NCBI GenBank assembly: GCA_963920635.1
Contig: OY987302.1
Coordinates: forward strand, 27,255,278-27,319,277
Length of the DNA: 64,000 bases
DNA from: Pseudeuparius sepicola
Taxonomy: Eukaryota; Arthropoda; Insecta; Coleoptera; Anthribidae
Direction of reading: 5' to 3'
In this document: piece after piece, positions 30,948 to 42,171 of the stretch
Layout of the letters: every line of letters begins with the position of its first letter
How positions within the stretch are numbered: the first letter of the stretch is position 1
Translations under genes and position numbers: made by a program
The notes under the pieces: model-generated
Told to the model about the DNA's origin: nothing
Seen by the model: only the letters and a program-made list of their open reading frames with translations
Databases searched by the model: none

Positions 30948-32888
30948 CAGTGTGACCCATTTGTTTTGGGGTCAGTCTGTAAAAAGTGTATCAATCGTGC
31001 GATTTGGCTGATTTTTTTTTTTAATTGTAGAGCTCGATGAACTGCACATTTTGAACAAAAATTGCCTGGTTCGCATAAAATCCAAAGCCTACTATGACCG
31101 TTTTTATGAGCAAAATTTTAAGAAACCATATTAGCGTTTTTTTTTTTGAAAAAATCTGTGTGCGCCAATGGATTAAGCACCCCTCGAAATGGATATGTAC
31201 AAAATTTCATCAAAATATTTCAAGTAATAACGATTTTGTAGAAAAATTAAAAATGCAGCCAAGGTACGTCTTTATTTTCAAAAATTCAAAGTTGGCGATG
31301 GAAAATAATTGAATTGTAATAATACAACCTTATGCTTATAAACACAAAACATAAAAACAATTAAAATTATAAAATTTTTGTAACTTCTACCAAGCCTCCA
31401 TTTTCTACAATGCATTTGTCGTTCCTCTTGCGTACATTCAAAATTACATTTCGTATTTGCTGTGGAGTAATTTCCTCACAACTACGGTTTATCCTAGCTT
31501 GCAGTTCTTGTAAATTATGGGGTCTTGACTTATAAACATTTTGCTTAAGTGTACCCCAAAGAAAAAAATCTAAAATAGTTAAGTCCGGAGATCTCGGTGG
31601 CCACTCACAGAAAGGACTATTTCGCCCTATCCAACAGTTTTCAAAATTATTATCTAGCCAGTTTCTGATTAAACGAGCATTATGAATAGGACTGCCATCT
31701 AACTGTAACTTTAAATTTAAACGGTATCTTAATGGTAACTCATCTAAAGCATTTCTAAATTCAATTTCTAGAAAATTCAAGAAGCCAGCCGCATTCAAAT
31801 TCCCTTCAAAGAAAAATGGGCCAATTATTCTGTCGCGTAGTATTCCACACCAAACGTTAATTTTTTGTGAATATTGTCTCCTTGCATTTATTATAAACTC
31901 TGGATTTTCAGCTGACCAGTGACGGCAGTTTTGACTTGATACTACACCATTTGTAGTAAACGTGGCTTCGTCGGTGAATAAAATTTCATTTAAAAAGTTG
32001 CCATTATGGAGATATTCACCTTGCAGCCAATAGCAAAATTCTAATCTTCTCTCCTCATCTCCTGGTTCCAGGGTGTGCAAAAATTTTGGCTTAAACGGTT
32101 TTATTTTGTTTTGTCTCAAACATCTCCTTATACTCTCTCTGGGTATATGAAGGTCTAAACTAGCCGTTCGAACACTATTTCGAGGATTGTCACTAAAGTA
32201 TTGCAGAATTTGATTGTTATTTTCAACAAGTCCACGGCGTCCATTTTGCCTAGTTTTTAATAAATTTTTAGAAATCGATCCAGTTTCATCAAAAATATTG
32301 TTTATACGTTGTACAGTACTTCGACTCACTGATCTACCTGGGTGTCTATTGTTAAATTCGGCCGCAGCTTCTGCTGCCGAGCGCTCGTTGTCGCCCACGA
32401 GTCGAACAATTTCTATTTTGTCTCTTATGCTTAAATATTACATAATTATGATAATTAATTGTATTGAGCACAAACAATTTCTGAACTCAATTTAGACAGT
32501 TTGACACTTAATAAAAGTAAACAATTCAATTATTTTCCATGGCCAACTTTGAATTTTTGAAAATAAAGACGTACCTTGGCTGCATTTTTAATTTTTCTAC
32601 AAAATCGTTATTACTTGAAATATTTTGATGAAATTTTGTACATACCCATTTCGAGGAATGCTCAATCCATTGGCGCACACAGATTTTTTCAAAAAAAAAC
32701 GCTAATATGGTTTCTTAAAATTTTGCTCATAAAAACGGTCATAGTAGGCTTTGGATTTTATGCGAACCAGGCAATTTTTGTTCAAAATGTGCAGTTCATC
32801 GAGCTCTACAATTTAAAAAAAAAATCAGCCAAATCGCACGATTGATACACTTTTTACAGACTGACCCCAAAACAAATGGGTCACACTG
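30948..32888 (-). mobile_element. Mariner-superfamily transposon with ~370-bp TIRs
   Basis: Flanked by TA (30946-30947 and 32889-32890) and ending in CAGTGTGACCCATTTG on both sides. The inverted arms are 30948-31316 and 32522-32888, with few mismatches. The 1.2-kb centre carries one transposase frame on the minus strand. TIRs this long are unusual for the superfamily, where tens of bp are common. Confidence 0.88.
31367..32443 (-). pseudogene. Mariner-type transposase, nearly intact; stop at second codon
   Basis: Cut-and-paste DNA transposase of the IS630/Tc1/mariner superfamily. From 32398 (a GTG codon in frame) 343 residues are open. An HTH-like N-terminus (DNERSAAEAAAEFNNRHPGR) is followed by RESIRRCLRQNKIKPFKPKF and the catalytic block: FTDEATF (D143), QLDGSPIHN (D234), WPPRSPDLTILDFFLWG (D272 or D277; 37 or 42 residues after D234). 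The frame is open further upstream, but the only ATG (32441-32443) is followed at once by TAA (32438-32440). The natural start therefore appears destroyed by one change, unless a non-ATG start is used. It is similar to the transposase at 54064-55154. Confidence 0.85.
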
Positions 32889-33599
32889 TATATGGAAGTT
32901 GTGTACCAACTATTGCTACGTAAACACGAATCTAATAATAAAGGTTTATACCTACCTCGTTTGTGGCTTATGAAAATTTCAAGGGATTCCGCCGCTTTCG
33001 TGCAACGTGCTGTTCTATTTGCAAAATTAATATCTCCCGCACTGAGTAAAAGGAAACGAAACAGAAGTCCTGTATAAGCTAGAAGCTTGTAATTTGTATA
33101 TTTTTCAGGCTTTATTAGCTCGGGAACATTAGCGCTTTTTCGAGTCATTTATTTTGCTAATTATATATTTTAATTCTCCCGTCAGCATTGTTTGTCCAAT
33201 TTTATGAACCGTAGTTATAAACGATTTACCTTCAATGCATACATTTATATTCGCCATAAATGTGTAGTGTTGTGGTATTACAGAAGGTGTGTAATTGTGT
33301 AAAATATTAGTACAGATAAATTAAACAAAAAACTACCAACTTGGGAAAAATTCCCGGAAAGCTGGATTTTGTATAAGCTTTGTTCTTGTGGTTCTAAACA
33401 AAATATCAATTAACGGCCACTTTGACAGAAACAATTATGAATAGATACCAAATTTGTAGTCCGCAAGGACTTTCTACAAAAAAGTGTTAATTTTTCGTAA
33501 GAGTAATCGTTTTGGAGATAATTCGATTTACAGAGTTGTAACATTTATGTTTCTCATAATTAGGGCTCTTCGATCTCCGAATTTCAGTATCGGAAATCG
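32889..33599. other. Non-coding, no feature
   Basis: Nothing recognised between the mariner element and the ATCGAT satellite; short frames only. Confidence 0.5.
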
Positions 33600-34175
33600 A
33601 TACTGAAAAAATATCGATAAAATCGATAAAATCGATCTTATCGATATAATCAATCTTATCGATATAATCGATCTTATCGATACATTCGATCTTATCGATC
33701 TTATCGATCATGTTGATAAAATCGATCTTATCGATAAAATCGATCTTATCCATAAAATCGATCTTATCGATAAAATCGATCTTATCGATAAAATCGATCT
33801 TATCGATATAATGGATCTTATTGATAAAATCGATATAATCAATTTTATTTAAGAAGCTAGACAAAAAAAGGCCGACCGGCTTGCTGCGGACGCGGTCTGG
33901 ACGCAATGGGTGCAGCCATTTTATTTTATTTTTGCAAACAATTTCAAAAGATAGATATAATTGGAAAGATCGATAAAATCAAAAATATCGATAAAATCGA
34001 AAAGATCGTTAAAATCGAAAATATTGATAAAATCGAAAAGATCGATAAAATCGAAAAGATCGATAAAATCGAAAAGATCGATAAAATCGATAAGATCGAT
34101 ATTTCGATTTATCGAAATTGAATATCGAGTATCGATAAAATCGATAGTATCGATACTTTCGATTTTATCGATATT
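33600..34175. repeat. ATCGAT-rich satellite in two oppositely biased blocks
   Basis: Block 1 (about 33600-33845) repeats cgataaaatcgatcttat-like 18-mers. Block 2 (about 33955-34170) repeats gataaaatcgaaaagatc. About 100 bp of ordinary sequence lies between. TATCGATA occurs roughly eight times in block 1. The DKID/DKIE frames across both blocks are translations of the satellite, not genes. Confidence 0.9.
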
Positions 34176-34816
34176 TTGTCTCAGGCCTACTCATAACACA
34201 TGCACTCATTTCCGCGTTTACTTTTGCTTGAAAAATGTTTATTTAAAAAAATATATAAGGTAACCATTTGGTCGTTAAGTAAGTATTGTTTCAAAACAGA
34301 GTTACTAATTTCAATAATTAATATTAATCCATTTAAATCTATGATTTCTTTACATTTTCCATTTATTTTTTTCTTTCTTCTGCTGTCTCCTGTATTTCCG
34401 TAGAGCCTAAGAAATAGTAGAACAGAAGAACATATAAACTGAATGTCTTTGAGGCTTCCTAACGAAGTTACAGGGTGTTAAAATTCCTAAAAAGAGAAGA
34501 TATTTTTTTCACACCAAATATGGTACACTTATTCTTATTACTGGTAAGTAAGTACTCGTATAGTGTCTACCTGATCGAAACAACGCAGTGGTGAAGATAT
34601 GGGTAATTAGTTATGCTAATTTGAGGAAAAAAGTAGTCCAGCAGTAGTGCAAACTTGAACGTCATTTCCCACAAAAAAAGTATTCTTCATATTTTTCGTA
34701 TTTGCTACATTTTCATTTTTAAAAATTTATGTTCCTAAAACCTTATAGTCTAGTGAAACTGTTAAAGTAAAAAAATTGCTTGCTACTTTTTACTCTACTA
34801 AAGACATTATCTTAAA

Positions 34817-35430
34817 GGCCGGTCCACACGTAACGATGTATCGTATGATTTGCATGCGCAAGTAAATCGTTACAGATAAATCGTTGCGTGTGGACAGCAG
34901 ATTTGCACAAAATTTAGAACTGTGCAAAGTTGGACGTCGGAGTTGAAAGTCTGAGCCGAAAAGCATAGATTTGGGAGATTTGCGCATGCAAATCATAACG
35001 CGTGTACGCTTGTCCGAGATTTGTACAGTTTTTAGGTGCGACGGTAGCTGACTCCTACCTATTTTTAGTCCGGAAATTATTGAATTAATTAAAACTAAAA
35101 CAATAACTGATTTATTTTAATTGTTAAAAAATATGTCGACCATTTCGCATAATTTTATAATAGAATTCAATGGTAAAATATAGACTTCGTTTCAATAACC
35201 ATGCTCTAGACCATCTAGTTATATTTAAACTTTTCCTGATTTCTCTTTTCTTTTTTACATTTAAACAAAACGTCAAAATACTCCAAAAGCACTTCCTCCA
35301 TGATTATTGTATCAAGCGAAAATCCCAGCTTTACTACAATAAGTAGTTATAATGTGGACGCACAGAATTTGTAACGATTTACTTGCGCATGCAAATCGTA
35401 CGATACATCGTTGCGTGTTGGCCGGCCTTT
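34817..35430. mobile_element. MITE-like TIR element, ~0.6 kb
   Basis: The left end ggccggtccacacg with taacgatgtatcgta and gcatgcgcaagtaaatcgtt pairs with the right end (aacgatttacttgcgcatgc, cgatacatcgttgcgtg, ttggccggcc). Inverted termini are about 60 bp. The interior is non-coding. Confidence 0.8.
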
Positions 35431-36227
35431 TGACTTGGCTCCTAATTTCCTAAAACCTGTTTCTTTTCATATAATTTTATGCTCATTAAACAATATTAAT
35501 TAATTATTAATATTTCTGCTACTGGCTTTTCGATCAAATCGATACATTACAAATTTTTGTGAATCTAGACAAGTAATAAGTGTACCAAATTTGGTTTGAA
35601 TAGCTTCATTAGTTTCAAAGATATTAAGAAATATCTTTTATTTCTGACCGGGATATTATAAGCTTATATCCTCATAGTTACGCTATCAATAAAGAGGGTC
35701 ATAACTCCCTTGGGAGATTCTATAATTCCCTCTACCTTTCACAAGTAAAAATAAAATAACAATATTTTATTGAAATCGGTCAGAAATAAAATTATCTATG
35801 TACCACGGGAATTAAGGGGCTTAATAACCTCAGGCAATTGCTGTCCCTTCTTCAACACTCTATAACTAAGTTAGGTAGTCCCAAAGACATTAAGTTTGTA
35901 TGAGAATATGGCATTATTTTCAAAGTTTGTCAATCATTTAAGACTGAAACACCATGGATAAAGCTCCAGTAGCAGAATTATTATCTATTGAAGTCCACAG
36001 ATAATCATTTTTTTGTGAAATCTACTCAGATCAGAAAACTTGTGTAATTAACTACCTACTCTTCCGCCAACATCTAGTCCTGCTCGGTAACATTTTATAT
36101 CGGGTCTATTTTATTGCCAAGTTGAAATATGGCTAGGCAACGAGCTTACTTCTGAAGACTGAAGGCAGAAGATGGACGTTAAGGGGTAACATTTTGTAAC
36201 CAAGGAAAATTCAAACCTCGGCTTCCA

Positions 36228-36865
36228 CCAGTGGCGGAGACGTGGGTACAATTGTTTTTAGAAAAAAAAAAAAAATTAATCACATTGTATAGCCATAAAT
36301 GTATTCGATTTCTTATGTAATTTTTTATTGTAAACAAAAACGTTCTCTTAGCATTTTTTCATATGTGTCATTGTTTCATAGCAAATTTGTATTATTTGTA
36401 GTATTTTTTGTATTATTTCGAGGTATTTCTAAAAAAATTTCTAAAAAATTGGCTCCATAAATAAGACTTAAAGTAGAAATAATGTGTTGACTACTTTAAA
36501 TAAAGCAACTTTTTCCAATAAATTGACCTATTTAAGGCTATACTTTTGAAGATACAGGGTCTACAACATTTAAGGAAGATACAATTAATGTTACCTACGC
36601 TCTGTATCTTGAAAAGTAAAAGCTTGAAAGGGTAAGTTAATTGGGAAAAGTTACTGTATATTTAAAGTAAGAATAACATTTTTTCTACTTTAAGTCTTAC
36701 TTATGGAGCGAATTTTTAAGTTAATTTTTTTATAGAAATATCTCGAAATAATACGAGAAAATCAAGTTTGATATGAAACCGTGACACATAGGAAAAAATG
36801 CTAAGAGAACGTTTTTGTCTACAATTAAAATTTACATAAGAAATTGAATACTTCTCCGCCACTGG
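36228..36865. mobile_element. Foldback element with ccagtggcgg ends
   Basis: Begins ccagtggcggag and ends ctccgccactgg. The arms continue (acaaaaacgttctcttagca near 36340 against tgctaagagaacgtttttgt near 36800) for over 100 bp each. No coding capacity. A related terminus, cagtggcgtac, occurs alone at about 39489. Confidence 0.75.
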
Positions 36866-37439
36866 TTGTTCAAGGTGTTTGATATTAAAAGGTTTTATTC
36901 TAACCCATGCCTTTATAACATGTCCCATATGACTTAAATATCCCAACTAGTTTGGTAAATATTCAATAAAGTCCATATATTTTTTACAACTTTAACACCC
37001 TGTAACTTTTTTATAAGTCCTTAAAAAGATATTAGTTTATACAATAAAGTGCGTTTTTTTTTGTTTTCTATCATCTGTTGAAGTTTCCCGAATAAAAACT
37101 GAGTCACCCTGTATACTGCTGAATACTATTTTTTGTAATTGCACCAAGGGCCGAAACTACGGCTGCAGAAAAATTGGTTTATTAGGTATTTGTTCGCCAG
37201 TGTGTGGTAATTTCCAAGATCGGTCCTGCGTTCCGCTTAAAAATAAAACCCGCGGTATACCTAAATGACTAAAATACCTAAATGCGACACTGAAAATGTA
37301 AATACATCGTGTTTACGGACTGAAATCTATGGAAATACAGGAAATACATATCGTCTGCAATGAAGGTTTTCGAGCGTTAGGTTTGTAGTCCGTAACTCAA
37401 AAATGTTCAGTGATAAGGACGCACACTAATGATCTTAAT

Positions 37440-37566
37440 ATAATGCATATGTTAGGTCTAAAATTGAATATGCCTCTCCTGTCTGGTTGCCAAATTATAA
37501 AAATCACATATTATATGTGAGCTAGAATCAGTACAACGTCGTTTTTTGATTGACTGGTATACGCTA
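37440..37566 (+). pseudogene. Non-LTR retrotransposon (LINE) fragment, RT C-terminal motif
   Basis: The plus strand encodes VRSKIEYASPVWLPNYKNHI and, after a one-base frameshift, ELESVQRRFLIDW. This is the conserved segment just after the RT domain of Jockey/CR1-type LINEs. Only ~40 codons survive. Confidence 0.65.
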
Positions 37567-38139
37567 GAAAATTTTTTATTTCAAAATTAGTCGAGGGATA
37601 GAATATTATAGTAAAATATTGCAAGTTTGAACACCCTGTATATGACATACCGAAATAAGAGCTCTACACACCAAATTTAATTTTTTTTAGTGTGAACCGT
37701 TTTTTAATAAGTCGATGATATTGTGATTTTGCTTCACCCTATATAAGCAAATAACTTTGCAGGGAAACGCCAAATGGAAAAATTTTATACGAAAGACCCC
37801 TTATTTGTAAAAAACACCTCCGGATTTTTTTCGCACTTATTCATTTACACCCCGCATAATAGGAAGACAGTACGTTATAATCCTGTATATTACTTAGGTA
37901 TACCAATGCTTAGGTATACCAAAGAATAAATAATAATAGTTTAGTGAAAATGCATATATCATGTAATTAGCCACATGTTTTTGATCGTTGAATATGGAGT
38001 AAGTACCAAATTCTAATAGATATTTATATTGGTGAAAAATGTCATAATTCACTTGCCTGATTCGTCATCACCATGCACTGTGCACTGTCACAACCAACCA
38101 CGTCACCAAGTACCAAACAACTGAGTAAAAAAATCGCGC

Positions 38140-38510
38140 CCGGCTCTTACCATTACAGCGACCCGCACTACCAACTGCCGCCTAATAAATAATATAAAAA
38201 ATAATGCAAGACTCCTTTCGAACCATTCTCTTGGCAAATCTTGTCAGTCACACCTATACCCTTCTGTTTATATTATGCGTATCCGTTAAAAACTGTCCCG
38301 GACCCATCCGACCGACGTTTTTGCATACAATTACGTTATGGGAAAATAGAAACTACCACGCTAGTATGCAAATCGGCGCAGAGAAAGAGTTTCCGAGGGC
38401 GACCCCACGGGCCCGCCAGCACCGGGCAGGTGAGAGACACCCCGCTGCCCCTAGAACAAAGCCTCGTCGGGTACCCACTAGAAGGCGGTAATTATTTTTT
38501 TTATTGAAAA
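38140..38510 (+). other. Unassigned frame with signal-like start, possible host exon
   Basis: A less AT-rich patch. The frame from 38204 (95 codons) begins MQDSFRTILLANLVSHTYTL with a hydrophobic stretch. An alternative frame from 38241 is also open. A CAG/GTGAGA sequence that fits a 5' splice site occurs at about 38428. No domain is recognised in either frame, so this is a weak exon candidate only. Confidence 0.2.
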
Positions 38511-39639
38511 ATATAATAATAATAATATAATTTATTTGTAATATGCTTATCAATTAATTCACAATTATTAGAATATGAATATACCTACCAGCATTTACAA
38601 AAAGGAGTAAAACCAAAGTCTATTAGTATATCTCTGGACGCTGGTAAAACTGTTATAATTATGAACCCTAGAACAACAAAAAAAGAAACAATTGGTAAGT
38701 TCCGACACCTACAATAATTTACAAATTAAAAAAAACTGTTCGTTACGTAAATTGTTTAATATACCTAAGTGATTTTTATATCGAAATTAAAAGCTCTTCA
38801 GAGTGCAAGTTCTCAGGTGTGGTGGAATTTAATAGTTGTATAAAGAATATATTATGCTGAATGAAAACGATATCAAAAATATGGCTCTTTGAACATTCAC
38901 AAACTGATAAACAAATGCAACCTTTACCCGTTAGGAGCCAAAAGTGTGATTTATGAACTCATAACCACACATCTTTTGGCCAATCACGAACCTGCGTTTT
39001 CATGAGTCAATATAGTTCAAGCAAAATTTTCGTTATGAAAAGTGGACTATGGGCTGCGGTTGCTTAGACGACGTGGCTCAATGCTCAATACATACAAATA
39101 AAATAATGGCACATTGTGATTTAATTAAAAAAAATAAGTTTAAAAAATATTCAAAATTATTTCAGGTGACAGCAAAAATAAAGACGCCTCCTAAATATTG
39201 CAGGTTGGTGGCAAAAGCAAATACTTACAGTTTTGTTGTCAGAGAGGTCTAAGACCTATAACAGGTAATAGATCTTCAAAACAATAATCGCACTTTTTCT
39301 TATAAACTATATATTTTTAAGCCTTTATAAAAAAAGTTACAGGATATTTATAGTTGTACAAAAAAAAATCGATTTATCCATGTATATCTCCTAAAATAGT
39401 AGAATTATATACCTAAACCAAATTTATCAGAATTTATGAAGGGGTGAAGTGCAGTATTACTGCACAATACGAGCTTAATCGAGCACACAGTGGCGTACAT
39501 AGGGGAATTTATGTTTACTTGTTTGGCTCGAAAAATATCAACGCCCTTTATAATCGAAACAAATAAATGGGCCTTGGCAATTTTTTGGAACTGCCACTGT
39601 TTTTCATAAAATTATGATTTTTATGATTAGTGCTTTCAT
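38511..39639. other. Non-coding, no feature
   Basis: AT-rich DNA. It contains an isolated cagtggcgtac near 39489, which resembles the end of the foldback at 36228. Confidence 0.5.
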
Positions 39640-39776
39640 ACTTCTTTTTCTTAACTCTACACACCAAAACTTTGTTTTTTTGCACTCGACGCATCATCAG
39701 GAGATGATTAAACATCTCGCGCGTCGAGTGCAAAAAAAAAACAAAGTTTTGGTGTATAGAGTTAAGAAAAAGAAGT
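39640..39776. repeat. Long near-perfect hairpin, ~53-bp arms
   Basis: acttctttttcttaactcta, caccaaaactttgttttttt and gcactcgacgc on the left pair almost fully with 39721-39776; the loop is about 28 nt. It could be a MITE or a small-RNA precursor. Confidence 0.85.
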
Positions 39777-40349
39777 ATTTGTCAAGTGCCAAAGGTTCCT
39801 GATTCCCAACTTATATATAACTATAATAATAACTATAATAAATAATCGTTTTTTTTAAATTAAAAAAAAACTGTTCGAAATGTAATCCTTCTGCGTCAAT
39901 GCAAGCTTGACATCTTCTTAGAAAACTATTAACTGAAGTTTAAAATTTCTTTTGATTTTTACAAGCTTTTATTTAACTTGCTCGTTAGTGTACGGGTGTA
40001 CTGAAATCTTGCAACTGAATTTTAAACCACTTCCACCCAACAGATTGAGCTGAAATTTTGCACACAACTTTGGTTCTGGTGACAATGCAATCTAGTATAG
40101 CTATATAGCTAATACCTACTCAGTATTGTGATTTTTTCAAAATGGCCGCCACTCCAAGCTGGCGGATTACCTATTTCTTCACAACCTCCTCGACATGTAG
40201 ATATATCAAAATGATAAGGGAAGTGACGTCATACTAAATCTAATTTGACGGATGCCCCAAGATGGCGAACTAACTTTCTTTACCACCCTCCTGACATGGG
40301 AATCAAATAGGTAGGTACTAAAAAGCAAAAAAAAAATAAAAGCAAAAAA

Positions 40350-40680
40350 CCTTTTAAAAACAAGCTTTTATTTATTTAAGCCATGTATACTAGAACGAAT
40401 AAAATAAGTTTTATAATTCAGTGCCAAATTACGGAAAATTTTTGTAAATCAAAAAGCTTGTCGCGCGAATTGTTCACAAAAAAGTAGGTATTTACCAATT
40501 AATTTTATTGGACAGTAATTATAGATATGTATTTTCTTTTCAATTCGGACGACAAGCTTCTTGATTTAAAAAGACTTGTCGCAATTTGGCACTGAATTAT
40601 CTTAACGAAAACCCAAAGTTATTTTATTCGTTTTATACAGGGCTTATAAGTACCTAAATAAAAGCTTGGTTTTAAAAATG
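40350..40680. repeat. Foldback, ~0.33 kb
   Basis: aaacaagcttttatttattt ... ataattcagtgccaaatt on the left is repeated inverted (aatttggcactgaattat ... aaataaaagcttggtttt) on the right. Centre near 40515. Confidence 0.75.
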
Positions 40681-41927
40681 TTTTTTATTTTTCACATAAA
40701 TATGACTATGCGGTAGACCCTAGAAGTAGCAGGAGTCGTTTTATATCTTACTGAAGTATTGTTAAATAATGGAGAGAATTTCAGCTTTTAGAATTTTCAA
40801 GATTCACTTTTTTTAACATACCTAATTATTGGCAGGCCGCTATCAATCGCTGTCCCGCTGGTACCCCTGCAGGAATCGATATCAGGTTTTTGTAGCTTAG
40901 ATATAGATAAAATATAACAAATCGCTAATCTTACTTTAGTGTCGCCAGCACCCGGACTATACGGACGCACTAGTAGGTACAATTATTATTAATGTTAATT
41001 GGTAGGTTATAGTTACTTTTCTATGAAAAAATAGTGCTAAATTATTTTTTAGTGCTCGGGGTTGCATCTTGAGTATTTTTATCTGATAATTTTCAGAATC
41101 TGCAGATATAGGCGTTAGCCCTCAGCTTTGTTAAAAATTGTTAATACCTGAAATCTTTATATGGATTTGTTTTTAGAATTATGAAGCAAAATACAAATTG
41201 ATAAGTTTGTTTATTAAAACAAAAGCTCCACTTTATATATAATAAAAATAATACAAACACTACCAAATAGTTTTAATTTAGCAACCTCACTCTTGAAGTT
41301 CAGCACTACGAGCGCGGCTGAAACCTAGTCCCAACGTGGCGAAATTCATCTCCAAATGGGCCACGCTTACGTTCATTGCCCCCTGCATTAGAAAACGATT
41401 CAAAAAAATATGGCGTTTTTGGTTACAGGGTCATGTTCTCTGATCTAGACTATCAACTAATTTTTATGTTGGTATTTGAAATGTTCATATAATTTAAGCG
41501 AAACAAGACTACCGGTTCTTAGATGCAGAGTAGCAATAACTTAAAATGCCTTATTTGCTGCTGACACCATATTACGAAGAGTTGAAGCCAAATATGTAGA
41601 ACGGTGTTCACGTGAAGATTAAATTTTGCTTAATTTTACACCAATCGGTATTTGCTCGATTGTGTTATTGGTTTCTAAATACATGGAAAAATTAAATTAC
41701 CACTTTCATTTTGGAATAAAATAATAATTTTGAACTTTAAGATAAGGAAGTAAAATATTTGCCTCATGAAGTCGTTAGCATTTGGTTGAAGAATAAATAT
41801 ATTTTCACCTAAACAATAAATAACTTTCTTGACATAAATAAATAATTTTGAATCAACCATATAGTTTCAGCTCTTAAGATTAGCTTTTTGAGAGTGCACC
41901 TACTTAATATGTTTTTATTTAGACATG

Positions 41928-42171
41928 TAGGTGTCTAATAGTCGAGTTGCGGTCATTACTCGTTCGGGAGAATTGCGACCAGTCCCCGCCGGGCTACCAT
42001 CATAACCCGCTCCTTGAGTAATACATTATCTAACAGCACAGAATAGCAGTAACTGTGAAGAGTACCCGTTTGAGTTCAGTTTATATTATACGAAGGAGAT
42101 GAATAGACATATATATATCTATTATTCATTTCTTTTCCTTCGTAATATATTATCTAATATTATAGACACCC
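41928..42171. repeat. Small inverted-repeat unit
   Basis: The outer ends ggtgtctaata and the complement of tatagacacc pair. An inner hairpin (atacgaaggagatgaataga with tctattattcatttcttttccttcgtaat) lies at about 42086-42147. Non-coding. Confidence 0.55.

Noticed and set aside
32214..32495. 93-codon plus-strand frame
   Set aside because: Antisense of the mariner-type transposase N-terminus.
33487..34263. Three frames of 71-139 codons rich in Asp-Lys-Ile
   Set aside because: They are translations of the ATCGAT satellite; repeat period and codon phase coincide.
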